The position numbers and the translations under genes are program-made. 64,000 nt of DNA from positions 1 to 64,000 of the forward strand of contig JAGQDJ010000139.1 of assembly GCA_022885665.1 (NCBI GenBank), in the 5' to 3' direction. The stretch comes from Triops longicaudatus. Its lineage: Eukaryota; Arthropoda; Branchiopoda; Notostraca; Triopsidae. The first letter of the stretch is position 1. The number at the start of each line of letters is the position of its first letter. The notes beneath the pieces are model-generated. The model did not search any database and was not told the DNA's origin. It saw only the letters and a program-made list of their open reading frames with translations. Positions 22,501 through 36,400 of the stretch are shown piece after piece.

Positions 22501-24336
22501 CCAATCGGGAATTATTTAGTCACTTAGTTTATTATTACTTTGTTAAGGTTCTTAAGAATACATTGTAGTAAGTTATTTAACTGCATTTTTTTTTACTCTA
22601 ATGATCTTAACAGTGCATTGTGCAGGGAAAGAAATCCGTCTCGCTTCCCAGTTTTTGTAGAGCACGACTGTTGCAGTTGTAGAAATTTGAGCTGAAAATT
22701 TCAACATCTTTCCCTTCAGAACATCCTTGACAACTTGGTCACAAGTAAAATTTTAAATAAACATGCAAAATCTCAAAGCCCGAACGTAGCAAACTCTTTG
22801 CAATCCTTTTAAATTAAACAATAAGGTCAGCAGAATGTCTTTTTCAAACATATCCGGGTTTCCAAAACTTCGTAAAAAATCACCTGCATATATTAATATT
22901 GTGGAGCGCACAATTTCACGTGTGCACTGGGAAACTCTGGATTGCAGCTTTTTACGGTAGAAAAACTCCGTGTAGAACGCACTTTTCTTACGACTTACAA
23001 GTTTCTTAGACTTACAAGTTTCGTCAATATTTCCGCAGTAATACAAACTGTCGATACGAGTCCAAGTGCACATGACTCAAGCAAGGTACAAGAAGGCGAC
23101 AGTTTTCTCTCCAGAAATTCGAGTTTACATAATCTACTGTCATATTTTGCCAAGCGAACGGCTCAAACAACGTACTGTTTACACTTCAAATTTCTCTCTC
23201 CAAACCCGTAGTACGACATAACCGTCGCGGGCGTATCAAAGAATCAGTAATTGGTAATCGACCTCACTCGCCTCCTAAGCCTATCCCCCCGCTTACCCTG
23301 TCATCCCCTAGGGAGAAGATGGGTTACGATGGTAGAAGGGGCAAAGGGGTTAGGATTGGTTTTAGCATGCTTCGGGCAATTGAAAGCAAAAACGGTGAAA
23401 GGCAAAGAATGTTCTGCTTGTTCTGGGCTTTTTTATTTTTACTTTTCTGAGGTACTTTTCTGGTGTATTCCCTTCCTCTCCACTTCCTAATTCCTTGTTT
23501 GCCGTAACAAAAAGCAACGTCAGGCAAACGATGCAATTGACGACGAATTTTCGGGGGGAAGGTTTTCTTGTTTGAACTTGCGCAAAATCTCTGCACGTAA
23601 GGATAAGTTTGTCTTCGTCAACATAAGCCCTCCTGCACCCGGCAACCCTTCCACCGCTGCCACAACCGCTTGCTTCATAGCAATATGTCCTAAATGTAGA
23701 GACTGTCGAGTAGCTTTATTACTAACTGACGAAAGTAGAAGAACCTTAGCTTGATTGTCCAATGCTTCACATCGATTTCTTCTTCTTTTCCGTCGTCGCC
23801 TTGTCTCCCCTTTTTCTGGTTTCTATCCCGGGCAAAGCTTGAGTGAACCGAATGTGGCATTCCGATAACTTCGTGCTTAACCGCATGGCTAACATCATTT
23901 TTGATCCCTTTTTGTTTCCGAAGGAGAGAGGAAGTTGAGGCGTGCATTTTCCTGATGTCCTTGTCAGAAAAGCTAATAGGAAGGAATGGCTATAGACATG
24001 GGACTTAATCGAGACTATCTTTTATTTGCCGGGGAATAGATTTTTTCCTCCGTTGTATTTATTTTCTATCCTGTTTTCCGTTAGGCTGCTTATTATTTGC
24101 TCTTCATCCTTGACATTTATGGTTGTTATCTCTAGGGCCCGGTGGTTACCGATAATGGCAACTTTATTCTTGATTGGCGCTTTCCAACTGATCGTCAATT
24201 TGATTGGCGTCAAATTGAAATAGATTTGAACATGATCCCTGGCGTTGTGGAAAATGGATTATTCGTTAATATGGCACAGAAGGCCTATTTCGGAATGGAA
24301 GATGGGTCTGTCATGGAAAGTGTACCTCGATCTTAG
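16572..24336 (+). CDS. RPIA: Ribose-5-phosphate isomerase
   Basis: Interconverts ribose 5-phosphate and ribulose 5-phosphate in the non-oxidative pentose phosphate pathway, in the cytosol. Exons: 16572-16634, 16716-16776, 17929-18044, 18109-18242, 18392-18536, 24136-24336; 239 residues. Landmarks are the phosphate loop IGIGSGST (26-33), IDGADE with Asp86 and Asp89, then Lys99 and Glu108 in KGGGACLTQEK, spaced as the catalytic residues of the E. coli enzyme. GPVVTDNGNFILDW, GVVENGLF and YFGMEDGS close the protein. An in-frame upstream ATG at 16479 would add 31 residues; human RPIA also has an N-terminal extension, and its inner MSKAEEAK aligns with this start. Intron 5 is 5.6 kb, far longer than the neighbours'. 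Confidence 0.96.
16777..17928 (+). other. RPIA intron 2, no feature seen
   Basis: 1.15 kb A/T-rich intron. No open frame of interest and no recognisable RNA gene or element. Confidence 0.6.
18537..24135 (+). other. RPIA intron 5, long non-coding tract
   Basis: 5.6 kb between the fifth and last RPIA exons. Short open frames on both strands (for example 20289-20528, 22753-23073) have no recognisable motif and no supporting splice structure. Homopolymer stretches and A/T-rich low-complexity sequence are common. I see no nested gene. Confidence 0.55.
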
Positions 24337-27300
24337 GTGGAAATGCGGTTGGAAATGAGCCCATTGTCAATAGACTCCGCCATCCCACCTCTGGGAGACA
24401 GAGATAGGATGCAATTAGGATTAATTACGCGGAAGAGAGATTAAGCAAGTTTGCGAGGTTTGACCACTTCAGAGGGGTGGAACACTTTTTTTTTCTAGAG
24501 CTAAATCACGAAAACTTTTCTTATTAAATGGGCAACCAGAATCTTCGTTTGTTTCAGTTTTAAGACTCCTTTATTCTGTGGAACTTTTAGTACATTAGTG
24601 AATGTCAGGTTGTAGTTAAAAGAAATACACTATGAAAACATTGTTACAAAAAATACTTGATTTTTTGTTTGTATTTTTACTTTATTAGTTACCTTCAAAT
24701 GGGGTAATTTTGAACGAAAAAGAACATTTTATTTTCGTTTTTCTTATATACTTCGGCTAATTTTTCACTAAAAGCAAGAAAAAAATTCTTCGTCTTGCAG
24801 ATCGCTCTATAGAGTTATGTAAGCCTTTCATTTTCGGCTTCAATGTAACATTCCGTGAATATTTTTTTCAAGATATTCTCAGTTTTTTAGGGTTTGCTAG
24901 TTCGTTTTCACGCCTTTTTTTTTCCGCAACTCCTCAACGCAACGCTCCGTTAGCTAGCTAGCGCTCGCCTGCCTCAGAAATGCCATTAGCCATAACACAG
25001 GAAAAGGTTCGAAGTTCACTATGTAATTTTAACATCCAGTTTGCTTGGAGACAAAACGTTGTAACTGTGTTTTGATTTACGCAGCTAAAAAGCTGGTTCT
25101 GAATTATCTCTATGGAAAAAGGAACGCCTAACTGCCCTAGTTGTCTTTCTATAATGAAAATTCTGTAAAGACTAAAACTTGTGCCGAAAAGTCCCTTACA
25201 TTCAGCTTCTTGTTGCCAGGAAATGTGTTGAAACACAAACTTGGTTATTTTGTCTTAAGAAAGCGTATTCATAACTGAATCGGACGATATTTTATTTGTT
25301 GCTTTGTGTTGCGTAGTTGAGGGGCAGTAGATGGCCTCCCGTTTGCCATAAAATGTTCAATGTTACCCCACGTGTTCAGAACCACCCCAGTTGACGATAC
25401 TCGGGAACAAAACGTTGGATTTAACAATGGGAAGAACTTGCATATTTTGTAACTATAAGTCGGAGCTTTCTAGTAGCACATAAGTTACTCGAAGTGGGGT
25501 AAAATGGATTCGGATTTGGGTACATGGATTCTATACAGAGAAGTTAGATAAACTTGGTTATGTGAAAATGTAACTGTAATTTAGTTGCACTTTGTCTGAA
25601 ATTCTTTTTCACAAAAAATATTTAAAAAAATAAAAAAGGAAATTCTTTTAAATTGTAAAACCAGATAATTTAGATAACGAAGGAAAACTTTTGAAAAGCA
25701 TACACCAGTTTCCCGAACATAGGAAGTTAGATTCTAAAAAAGCAAAAGATATAAACATATATTAAACAGTAATATATGAAAAAAATAGTGAACTAATAAA
25801 GGCGGAAAGATTTTTTCTAACGTGCATTAAACACCTTTTAAGGCTGGGGTGTACAGACACGCCTCCTGGATGAATAGCATTTGAAGTTGTTTCGCATGCA
25901 ACCGTTAAAATGCTCAGTAATTTAAAATCCCTTTTGATATTAAAATAGACTGCAAATATAGAGTAAAATCTCGTTATAGCGAAGCCTTTCATAATGAACT
26001 GTTGCGTACATGTCGGTTGATAAGGTCTGAAGGTACGTGAATGTGAAGTAAGAGTCTCCTGAAAAGAACCTTGGATATATCGAAAAGTTGTTAGTGGTCC
26101 GGACAGGTTCATTATGAGACTACTTTACGATTACCGGAGTACCCATTAACCAAGTTTTAGTTTTTAATGGAAAAATCCCCTCAAATATCGGGCATACTTG
26201 ATTTGCTGATTAAATTTACAGAATATTGCGATGAAGATGAAATCGAACAAATACGGTAGTTTCTGTGATAGCAATTGTAGATACCTGCCTGTGACCTATG
26301 CTATTTGCCCGTACAGCCATGTTTGTGTAGAGTGGCTTTAACGAATTCCTAAATGGAAACACAGTTGGGTTAAAATTGACGCACCCCACTATCCTGGGTT
26401 ACAGCACAGTTATCCTTCACTCATTAATTTATTCGAGAATAGATACTTGCAAGGGTGCAAATCTAGGTTTGGTATGGAGGGGTTCTTTGACCAAAAGTAC
26501 GACGCATTCGTTTGTGAATTAAGTACCTCAGCAATTATCCCTTACGAGGCCCCTAACATGAAAACGTGTAAAAGCTGAGGGTAAGAACTCTATTGTGCAT
26601 TTCCCGCATTCGTCCTCAATCAGAACGTGAACAATTACATGTAGGGAACATACACAATGCGCCGGGAATAAAGTTTTATGGAGCAAAGCATGTTATGCAA
26701 GTGTAGCTACAATGGTCAAGCTCCGCGATTCGTCCTCGATAACCTCATCCGTCAATTCTACCCCCCGTTTCTACACTTGCTTACACTATGCTTGACTTGG
26801 CAAAAGTACTGAGATTTTTTCTTATCGTATGTATCGTATTAAGGAAGTTCCTTTTCTGTTAAGGAAAGGCTCGTTTTGTCGAAGCCTGTAGATTGAGTAG
26901 CAATTGTGGCGCAATAATACTTTTTTTCTGTGTGCGTAATTTTTACCAATTGAGTCACATATTTCCTAAAACGTTACAAGAATTACCAATTCTCACGCTT
27001 GTTCATGAGAAAGAGTGTGCCGGAAAATTACTGCGCAGTTCGCGGAGCTGAGCTTACAGCGAATAACTTGGCTCGCTTCATTCAGTGAAGCGTTCATGTT
27101 TCTCAATAACCAGAAATGTTTGCCCTGAGGGAGGTTTATCCCGGATAAGTCACATGGCGCAATCCGTAAATATTTTTTTTTTTAAATTCACCAGAGACTC
27201 GCTGCTCTGATTTCTTCTCATTTTGCTACCTTTTTCACAAATAGTGAATAAAACATTTTTCCTTTGACTTGAAGAACAATTATTTCAATATTTACCTCGC

Positions 27301-28635
27301 TCTTTGTGCATTTTTTCGTATTTTAAACCAAAAAGCCGCTCACGTAAGTCACGAGTGGGATTTCTTGTACAAAAGTTTTGTGAGCTGGGTAATTTAGCAC
27401 TTTTTATTTCGCTTCCACTTCTCGTTGCTTAGGTTTTACTTTCAAGAGTAGTCAAGGAAGGCCGATCAGGGAAAGATCAAGCGGAACAAGTTTTGAGGGG
27501 CAATCTCGACTTATAAGAGTCTGAGCTTGTAATATTCTTGATAGTTTTCCCGAGAAAAAATCCTAAAATAGAAACGCTAGGGGGCAATAGACACATTCGC
27601 TGGAACCTTGGGTGGTATTGTTATTAGTTACGGGGGAAAAAGAAATACTTGATTTTTTTTTTTCAATTTGCGAAGAGTTTCACATTTCCGGCCTTCAGTG
27701 ATTTGCCTTTTTCTGCGTGAAAGCATTAAATCTCTTTACTCTTTTCCCTTAGGAAGTGCCCAGATCTGTAACAAGTATTTTTGTAGCCTTGCGCAAATTT
27801 ATTGCTACGAAAACTGACCCAAAAAGGACACCCCTGTAAAATTAAAAAAAGCCCGAAGGACAGTTTAAGGAGAGAATAAATTCTCAGGTATTGTAGTTTA
27901 TTGGAAGCGTTTGCTGGCAAAACGGTCACATAAGTTTCTGCAAAGTTCACATAGCGAGGCAAGTATTTACCTCTTTCAAAGGGTTCTCACGTTTTCTTTT
28001 TTTATATAAAGTTTGCGTTCCAGAAAACTTTTTGAACACGTATTTGCGATTGATACTGGAAGGGAAAAAGAAATAAAATGTTGTGAAGGAGATGAAGAAA
28101 TTTTGAAAGGAAAAAGAGCATACGGCGCCGGCGTAAATTCAGACCCGCACCCCCTTTCCCTCTCTTTGCCCCGCCCTCTACCCCTCCACAGGGTCAAGGG
28201 CTGTTGAAGCTCTCGCCAACCCTTCAGTAAGAAAGTTGACCTCGAATAAACACGTGCTTCCTTGACAAGAGTTCAATTCTAGTCGTAGCCCATATCGCCA
28301 GTATTTCTACTCAGGCCCGGACAATTTTTACATTATTTCTTAATTTCCCTCAAGCGCATTTCTAGTCTTGTTCGGTGCATGACGAATTTCTTGCAAGCGT
28401 TAATGCGTTTGAAGCTTAGTGTTAATGACGCGGAAGCAGATTTTATTAATTGCTGCTGTGTTGTTGGGGGTACTGGGTGAGAAAATAACCGTGCGTGGGG
28501 GTAACGAGCGTGCTCTACAAGACACATGAGCGTTAAACTGTTCTCTGAATTTGTTTTTGATGGTTTGCCAACAATGTAGAACCTTGTTGTAACGTTTTTG
28601 TGGGGTTGTTCATCACTACCGTAAACGGAATAACC
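24337..28635. other. Intergenic region between RPIA and the amine receptor
   Basis: 4.3 kb without a supported gene. A variant poly(A) signal (attaaa, 24523-24528) may end RPIA. The right part must contain promoter and 5' UTR of the receptor. Open frames are short and unremarkable. Confidence 0.55.
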
Positions 28636-31600
28636 ATGGGTGACCTTTCTGAGCGTAATTACACCGTTGGATGTTCATGGGAAAGCTTGATGGGGTATTC
28701 GCATAATTCCGTAATGCTTCATTTAGCCAACAACACCTTTAGCGGGCTGGGGAGCCATTCCAGCCAGGAACAGGTGGGCCTGGGGTTGCTTTTGTTAACC
28801 TTTTGCGGCTTAACCATGTTCGGCAACATCTTGGTGTTGGTGGCAGTGGTGAAAGAACATTACTTGCACACGGTGACCAATTACTTCATTATGAGCTTGG
28901 CAGTTGCGGACTGCCTCGTAGGGTCGCTGGTGATGCCCTTCAGCGCCATTGAGATCTTGGCCAATGGATGGATCTTTGGGCCAGATTGGTGCGATCTGTG
29001 GCATTCTTTTGATGTGCTAGCCTCGACGGCTTCTATTCTCAATTTATGTGTCATATCCATGGACCGATATTGGGCTATTACAGATCCTTTTAGCTACCCG
29101 ACGCGGATGAGTTCACGCAGAGCCTTCGCCTTCATCGGCTTGGTCTGGGTCTGCTCCAGCTTGATCTCCTTCCCCGCTATCGCGTGGTGGCGAGCCGTGT
29201 CGCCAACGGTCGCGCCCACGTGGCCTGCGGCAGAGCAGCGTAACTGCTCCAGCGACGCCAGTGAGAGACTGGTCAATCAGCCGTGGCAGTGCCCCTTTAC
29301 AAACGACGTGGGTTACCTTGTTTTCTCTTCCTGCATATCATTTTACGGACCGCTTTTCGTGATGGTTTTCACCTACTGCAAGATATACAGGGCAGCCATT
29401 GAACAAACCAGGTCGCTCAAATTGGGCAGTAAGCAGATCATCTCCAACGGATATAACGGGGATAATGTGGAGCTTACTCTAAGGATCCACCGAGGGGGAC
29501 GCATGAATACGAGCAGAAATCACCGTTACCAGTCCGTTCCGTCGTCCATAAGTACGCTGTCTTCCACTGCAAGTGCAGACGCCTTGGCCTCACCGTCAAT
29601 CAACAACTTAGGTGAGTGGCCTATCTATATCCTGTCTTTTCGATTCATGAATTTGGTCTTGGCACGGTAGATGACAAAAATATGCAAAGGAGATCCGTGT
29701 GTCCTTTAAACGCAAGTAGGCCACTTTTACGATCAAGTTTAAAACACACGGTACTTGCGAATTCTTGAAGCGTACAGAAAGGCTGCATGAAAAGGTGTAC
29801 CCACCTCCAAAATTTTTTTTATTTGTCGTACTTCTTACGATACGCTACCACCCACTCAGAAAGAGTGAAACAAATAGAGAAAAAAATCCTAGAACTTAAT
29901 ACTGAATTTCGGAGAAAGTATACAATACTGAAACTTCTCAACTTGGGTCATCGAGTACGTAAAATCACGTACTTCCAGATGTTCTCGCTCTTTTTCTCCA
30001 TATTTCTAATGCACCATTTTTAGGGTAATAAACGAAAATGTTTTTGAAACTTCTAGGGGTGTTTATGTTCTTTGCTAGAATAATATTTTCAGTTCAAAGG
30101 CAGGGTCGGGAGATGAGAGTTTAAAGTAAATTTAAAATATCAGCAGGCGCCATCTCTTAGCTTACATCTGTTGTGCACGTGTGCATTTGTGCACTGTATA
30201 CGTGTATTTGAGACAAAATTTCACGAGCATAGCACATTCACTTAGACTTCCCTAGGAATATTGTTTTTAGACTCCCCTAGGAATAGTGTCTAGGAATATT
30301 GAAGAAAACATTGTTCTTCTCACTTCAGAGAAGATTTCATGGACATGCATTCCTTAGTAAATTTTAAAATATTTACCAGCGGCATCTTCTAGCTCCTTGA
30401 GTGTTTTAAGCCGCAGGCGTGTTGGCCACCCAAGGCATGTAATATATGTATATATCAATATTTGTACTTTATGGGATTTAATTTATTTGTATAGTATAGA
30501 TGCCTGAGTTTAATGGATTCCATTTACTGTCTACAGGAAGTAGTGAGCTACACGTTGGCCCAGCAATTCTTGTGTCTCATGCAATGATGCTAAACGCACA
30601 TCTTGTTTGTTATTAAACAGTACGACTATTTTTTCTCATATATTTTCTCTACCACTGAGCTACAGTGAGCTTAATTGATCGCCAGGTTACATAACGATTC
30701 CAATGCTATCCATTTGAACAGCTTGTCATAACATTACTTAAAGCGTCCCTGGAGAAAGTGAAACGAGCACCAAATATCCCGGCGAACGCGCATTTATCAA
30801 GTCGCCGTGTAAGATAGGGCTCGAGCTTTGTACAACAAATGTAGTACAACCTTACACTACTACAAAACATTTTATCAAGTCTGACTCTACTATGTCCAGG
30901 CTTCAATATATTTTGCACTATGTTCTTTTGTTGATTACCTGCCTTACAACTTGTACACCAAAAACTGTGAAGATCATTAACGTTGGTGATCTTTAATTAT
31001 TTTTTTTAACGTGTTACATAGGGCGATCAGTGCGGTCGAAATCTTTTGTACAGTATGTCACCCTATTAAATTTAACTTAAAAATCCACAAAAATTACTAT
31101 AAGTAGTAGTAACTGCAACATAGGGAATAGGCTACAAATATTTCCAAGTTCACTCATATTTTTTTCACTAAATATACAAATTATCTGTTTTCTCTATCCT
31201 TACAGCACAGCATGTTATCGATATCCTTATAACACAGTGCAGACGTATCGTATTATGCGCGATACGATACGAAATGCGGTTGTGTTGACTGTAGTTTAAA
31301 CTGAAATCGAACAACAGTGAAACTCGTGTTGTGACTTACTTGAGATCCAAATAACGATACAGTTTCCATGTTGTGCGTTATAAGTATTTTTAGGACAACA
31401 AACCGGTCGAGAAAAAACTTTCTTTTCGTAAAGATGGCAACATGGAATCGGTCAACTGTGCGTATTGTATTTTATTATTTCTCAATTAATATCAGCTGGT
31501 AACCTCCGTTATCTTTCATAGTAGAGGTTGTTTAAAAAAAGCTTTTAAATATGTGTCGATATTTAAGTGTTTTTGAGTAAAACATCCTTATGTATACAAA

Positions 31601-33393
31601 ACAAAACGTGAGACTTCATGCGATGCGTCGCGTTTTTTTATCACAGCTGCAGCATCTAAAAAGCGTTTACATAGACACATAATTTTCACTTCTGAAGGCA
31701 TAAAGTTCTCTTAAGTATTTAATTAATCGAACTAAAATACGACGATGACTGTCAGATTCATCGAATTAATTTGTAAAGAATTTGCACCCGCACAGGAAAA
31801 CGCAAATAGGGAATATTTATTGCTGTTACACGGCAAAGGTCAAAAGGGTTGTTTCCAAGGGCGTTGGAAAAGTGGAAATCGGAATCTAATCCAATTCGCT
31901 CTTTTTGCATCGTTTGGTACTTGACTTTTCTATGAGTCTTTCTGTACCGTGCACGTGTAACTCTTCCTTTGTGAAACGTATAAGAAAATTTTCGTTACGT
32001 GGGTGATAAATCGGCTTTTCTAGGCTGTTGCACTTGCTCTTTGTACTCCAAAGTGAACATTTGAATAAAGTAACTTTGTTTAATTGCTTAGGATCGGTAG
32101 CTTTGGCGGGCGGGGTGGCCATGGTGGGAATGTCTACGTTGGGTCGTCCTCCGCAGTCCCAATTCAGCTTGGCGTCCAGTACGAAAACCAATTTCTCGAT
32201 TTCCCGAAAGCTGGCCAAAATTGCCAAAGAGCGAAAAGCAGCCAAGACGCTGGGAATTGTCATGGGCGTCTTTGTCGTTTGCTGGTTACCCTTCTTTGTG
32301 CTCAACCTCTTGTCAGGCATCTGCTACAAGTGCATTGCCGAGCCCGAACGCGTCTTTCCCATCGTCACCTGGTTAGGGTGGATCAATTCCAGCATGAACC
32401 CTGTCATCTACGCGTGTTGGTCGCGGGATTTTCGGAGGTAACGCGGACATTATTAATACTTTTATTAAATTTCGGGTGCTGTTCATCTTCCACCTTTATT
32501 TGCTGAAATAAGATCTCACGTACTGCTGGAGAGAAACTAGGGATAACTGGACATCATTTGTTCAGCATATTGCAGCACTTTCTTAGCTTTTGTCCACGTT
32601 CGTTTAAAACTTTGCTTGTCGACTTCTGTTTTGCAAACAAGAATGTAAACTTAGAACAAGTTATCGCGTATTTAAAAATCGGTCGCCCAATAGGTTGGTG
32701 TACAAGCTCTTGACACTTACACTTTTCTCGGAGCAATGATATTTGGCAAGAAATTTTGCTCTTGCGTTGACATCGTTCTTGCAATTTTTGGTGTTTTAAC
32801 TTTCCTGTCCGCTCTTTGGAAACGAGTGTCACATTTTTATGGAACGTATCGTCGAGTAGGGAGTTCAGCGTTGTATTATTTAAAAAAAATCGGTAGAATT
32901 TAGAAATTCAGTAGATTTTTTTTAGACTTAATCTTTACAGGTTACAAACTTTCGAGGCAGGTAACTTTTCCAGATAGAATATGCTCACGTGACAACGCCG
33001 GAATACGTAAACCCTCTTGGAAAGCAACGTAGGCCGTTAAAAAAAGGGTCATATGGTACGTTTTATAAGACTACGTAATTTTGTTTACATAGAGGTGGAT
33101 AAAGTACGATGAAGTATAACTACAGTTATATAATTCACTTTGTAGGCTGGTACGATAGTAAAACCTGAAAAAGCGGTAGAAACCCGGTTCTTCACCTAAT
33201 TGTAGCGCTTTGTTCCACGCGTTACATTCACCCGGGCGCAACACCTATTAGCAAGTGCTTAACTTGCTTTATTAAATCTGTGTCGCAACAAGGGACAAAG
33301 GAAAATTAAGCAAGAACTTAGGAAGCGCCAGAGCCGTTTAATAAGTTTCCGCTACTCGGGTGCGTTCATGTGACTCAAAGTTGAGAGGGACTT

Positions 33394-33427
<34 letters not shown>

Positions 33428-36400
33428 GGTCCTTTGCGTTATTTTTAGAACACTGTGCTGAATCAGGAAAACATGCGTTCCTTTTCAGAATGGGGAAAGG
33501 AGAGAGATAAAATATGAACCTTTTTTTTCCGTCTGCAAGTATATGTTTCCTCTCATCATTTGGCCCCGGTAATAATCTGGTTTCACGGATACGCACTTTT
33601 ATGATTTCTTTCTTTCGTGGAAGACCGCTGAGAGTAGTGAAAATGCCTGCAGAGTCTTTCGCTAACGACGGGAAGTTTTTTCTACATTGTCTGTCCTGCC
33701 CAATGCTTAAAACGTTAAAAGAAAGATGTCCATTGATCTTGAAGCTTTCATAAAGAAATAGCAACTTATGTTGGAAAATTGCGGATTGGTAACTTATAGA
33801 TCCACAATTACAGCTAGAATGACTTTAATTCCGGTCGTAGTTTCGCACTGTTTAGAGATTTCAAATGATGAAGTGAGGTTAATGCTGGAGCAAGCCTGTA
33901 ACGCCAATGGGAGGCGGGGCTTAGTTTGAATGCAACCTTTGAAACAGGAAGTAGAGAATCCAACATGATGTGTGTTATCAGTGAAACTAAAATACGTTCG
34001 AGAGGACTTAGTAGCTTACCGTGCAATGTGAGTTTCACATAAACCATTTGTCTATCAGACAAGGGAATTAATCCTAACTCGGTTAGCCGAAAAAGCTTAC
34101 GAAATTAGTCAGTGCCATGAAGGCTCAAAATATGTGCATGTTGAATATAATAATTTATTAATTTCGATTAAATAAGTAATTTCGTACTTTTTGAATGAAT
34201 TCCATTGCGTACCCACGCCATCTACTCTTTTTATGCTACGAGAACGGAAATTGGCAAAAATTATTCAGGCGTAACTCAAAAAATAACTGTCGTAGTGCAA
34301 CCCTGTTTTCTCTGGTAATTCATTAAAAAAATATCTACTAACTGTCATGGCCCGATTTTTTTTTAATTATTTCTTTCTTACAAAGCTAAAAACTGTGACC
34401 CTTGTTTACAAATTTCTTACTCAATAATTTAATGAAATCTCTTAGGTAGTCAATAGATTTAATCCTCTTTATCATTACTGTCGGAAAGATATTCAGAAAT
34501 ATCTAACGAACTTTGCGCTATGACCTGAATAGTTTCCTGTGTTATTCGCCCATAAGAGCCTTCGGTATCCCATAGACTTAACAAGGTTTCTTGACTTACG
34601 TGTTCTTCATGTGTAGGTAACGGACGAATCGTGCGCTGCCTTCAGTCGTTTTTTTAGTCCTGTTTTTTCTTTTTAACGAATTTTTTCTTTTTTTTCTTTT
34701 TAACGGATCTTAGTTTGGAGCCACATGCTTTTAAAAGGATGAATTACGTATGAAATACGTACATAAGATCGTCTAACATGCAGAGGTACTATTTTTCCCC
34801 TTAGCATACAATACTATCGCTTCCTGGTAAACAGATAGACTCTGTGACTTCGAAAATAATCTAGAACAAACAATGGCGAAGTAGTATGTATGAATTACGT
34901 ACGTAATTATGAATATGTATGAAGTATTATGTATGAAGTACGTACGTAAGATCGTCTAACTTGCAGAGGTATTATCTTCCCCCTTAGCATGCAATACTAT
35001 CACTTTCTGGCTCAGAGATAGTCAGACTTTGTGTCTTCGAAAATCATTTAGAACAAACAATGGCGAAGGAGCAATACATTTCTTTTGCGGAAATGTATGC
35101 GTTGCCAAGGAGAGAGGAGGGCTCTTTTCCAACGCGATAATACCTCTTGGACCCTCTTAAGCTGTTTCATAAAGACTGTAATCAAAGTGGCCGCTCTTGT
35201 AGCACACTTTACGAGGCGTAAGAAATTTTAACACCTTCATAAAGTCCTGCCTTTCACGGTAACCGACTCGTCTTCCTTAACGCCAGTGAAAAAAAATAAA
35301 GCTGTTTATGTAATTACCTTACAAACTGACTTGTAAAGGATTGTACCATATTCCGTACGATGTCTTTAGTCTCTTTTTGTTGCCAACTCTCCTTTTGTTT
35401 AATTCCCTTAAGCAGCTTTTTGATAATCAATCATTGCAAGGTAGTTTGGTGTTTTCACTTTTCTCTCTCGTGTCATTGTCAATGCAAGAAAATGCATTCC
35501 TAGGGCGTAGCTGTTGGTGGTCTTTGTGTGTGCATTTCGGGGCTCTCGCACACGGTGTGGCTTGCATTGAAATTGCTGTGGTCCAATTCCTTTTCGCAGA
35601 ACCGTGCTCAAGGACTGAATTCTGAGGGCATTGGGAGAGTATGTATACACAGTCGCGTTGCCAAGTCAGCCGATTCCAATTCAGAGGAGCGAAAAGGTCA
35701 CAGCTTTTTACACTCTCTGTTCAACTATTGAGCCACATATGTGAGCGTCGGATCTTCACAGGGTAGACTTTTATATTACAGTCTTGAATGGCGTATTAGA
35801 GTTTGATTTTTCTTTTTCTTAATGCCGCTTCGCACAGACGAAGGCCCGCCTGTCAGCGCTCTCCCGCAGGATTACTAAATTTTGCCACTGGAGGCAATTT
35901 TTACCTTCTAGGTTTCATTTCTTTCCCTTTGTTTCTTACACAGAAAAAAAATTCACAATCGAAGCAGCGGCCGTCAGTGAGTTTTGGTATCTCTACGAGG
36001 CTTCTGCGAAGTCATAGCTAGCAATTGAAAGAGGACAAGTAAATTTAGAATACAGGCGAAAAAAAGTGTTTTTCTTTAAAAAATTTAACATGGTATTCCA
36101 TGCACGCAATGGAGCTACCGGCAATTTACTAGTCAAATTATGTGCATTACCGAATATGAATGTGTTGGTAGTACAGCAATTTCCTATTTATGCGGTCTCG
36201 TTTTAAGCGGTTTCAGTTTTACGTGGTCAGAGATTTATTAAAATTTTGCAAAAAATGTATATGAAACTCAGTAGCAAAATTTTACATATTCTTGCTTACT
36301 TTCAACATAAAGATAATTATTTTTGATTGAAAAAGCGAAAAGACCAATGTAGCGAGTTATGTCGAACAAGCGGTATTTAGCTCCTGATATTTGCAATATT

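Noticed and set aside
25762..26112. 116-codon minus-strand open frame between RPIA and the receptor
   Set aside because: No recognisable domain or codon bias and no neighbouring exons with matching phase.
33375..33764. 129-codon minus-strand open frame
   Set aside because: Its end is the translated 29-base T run (poly-Lys); the rest has no recognisable content.
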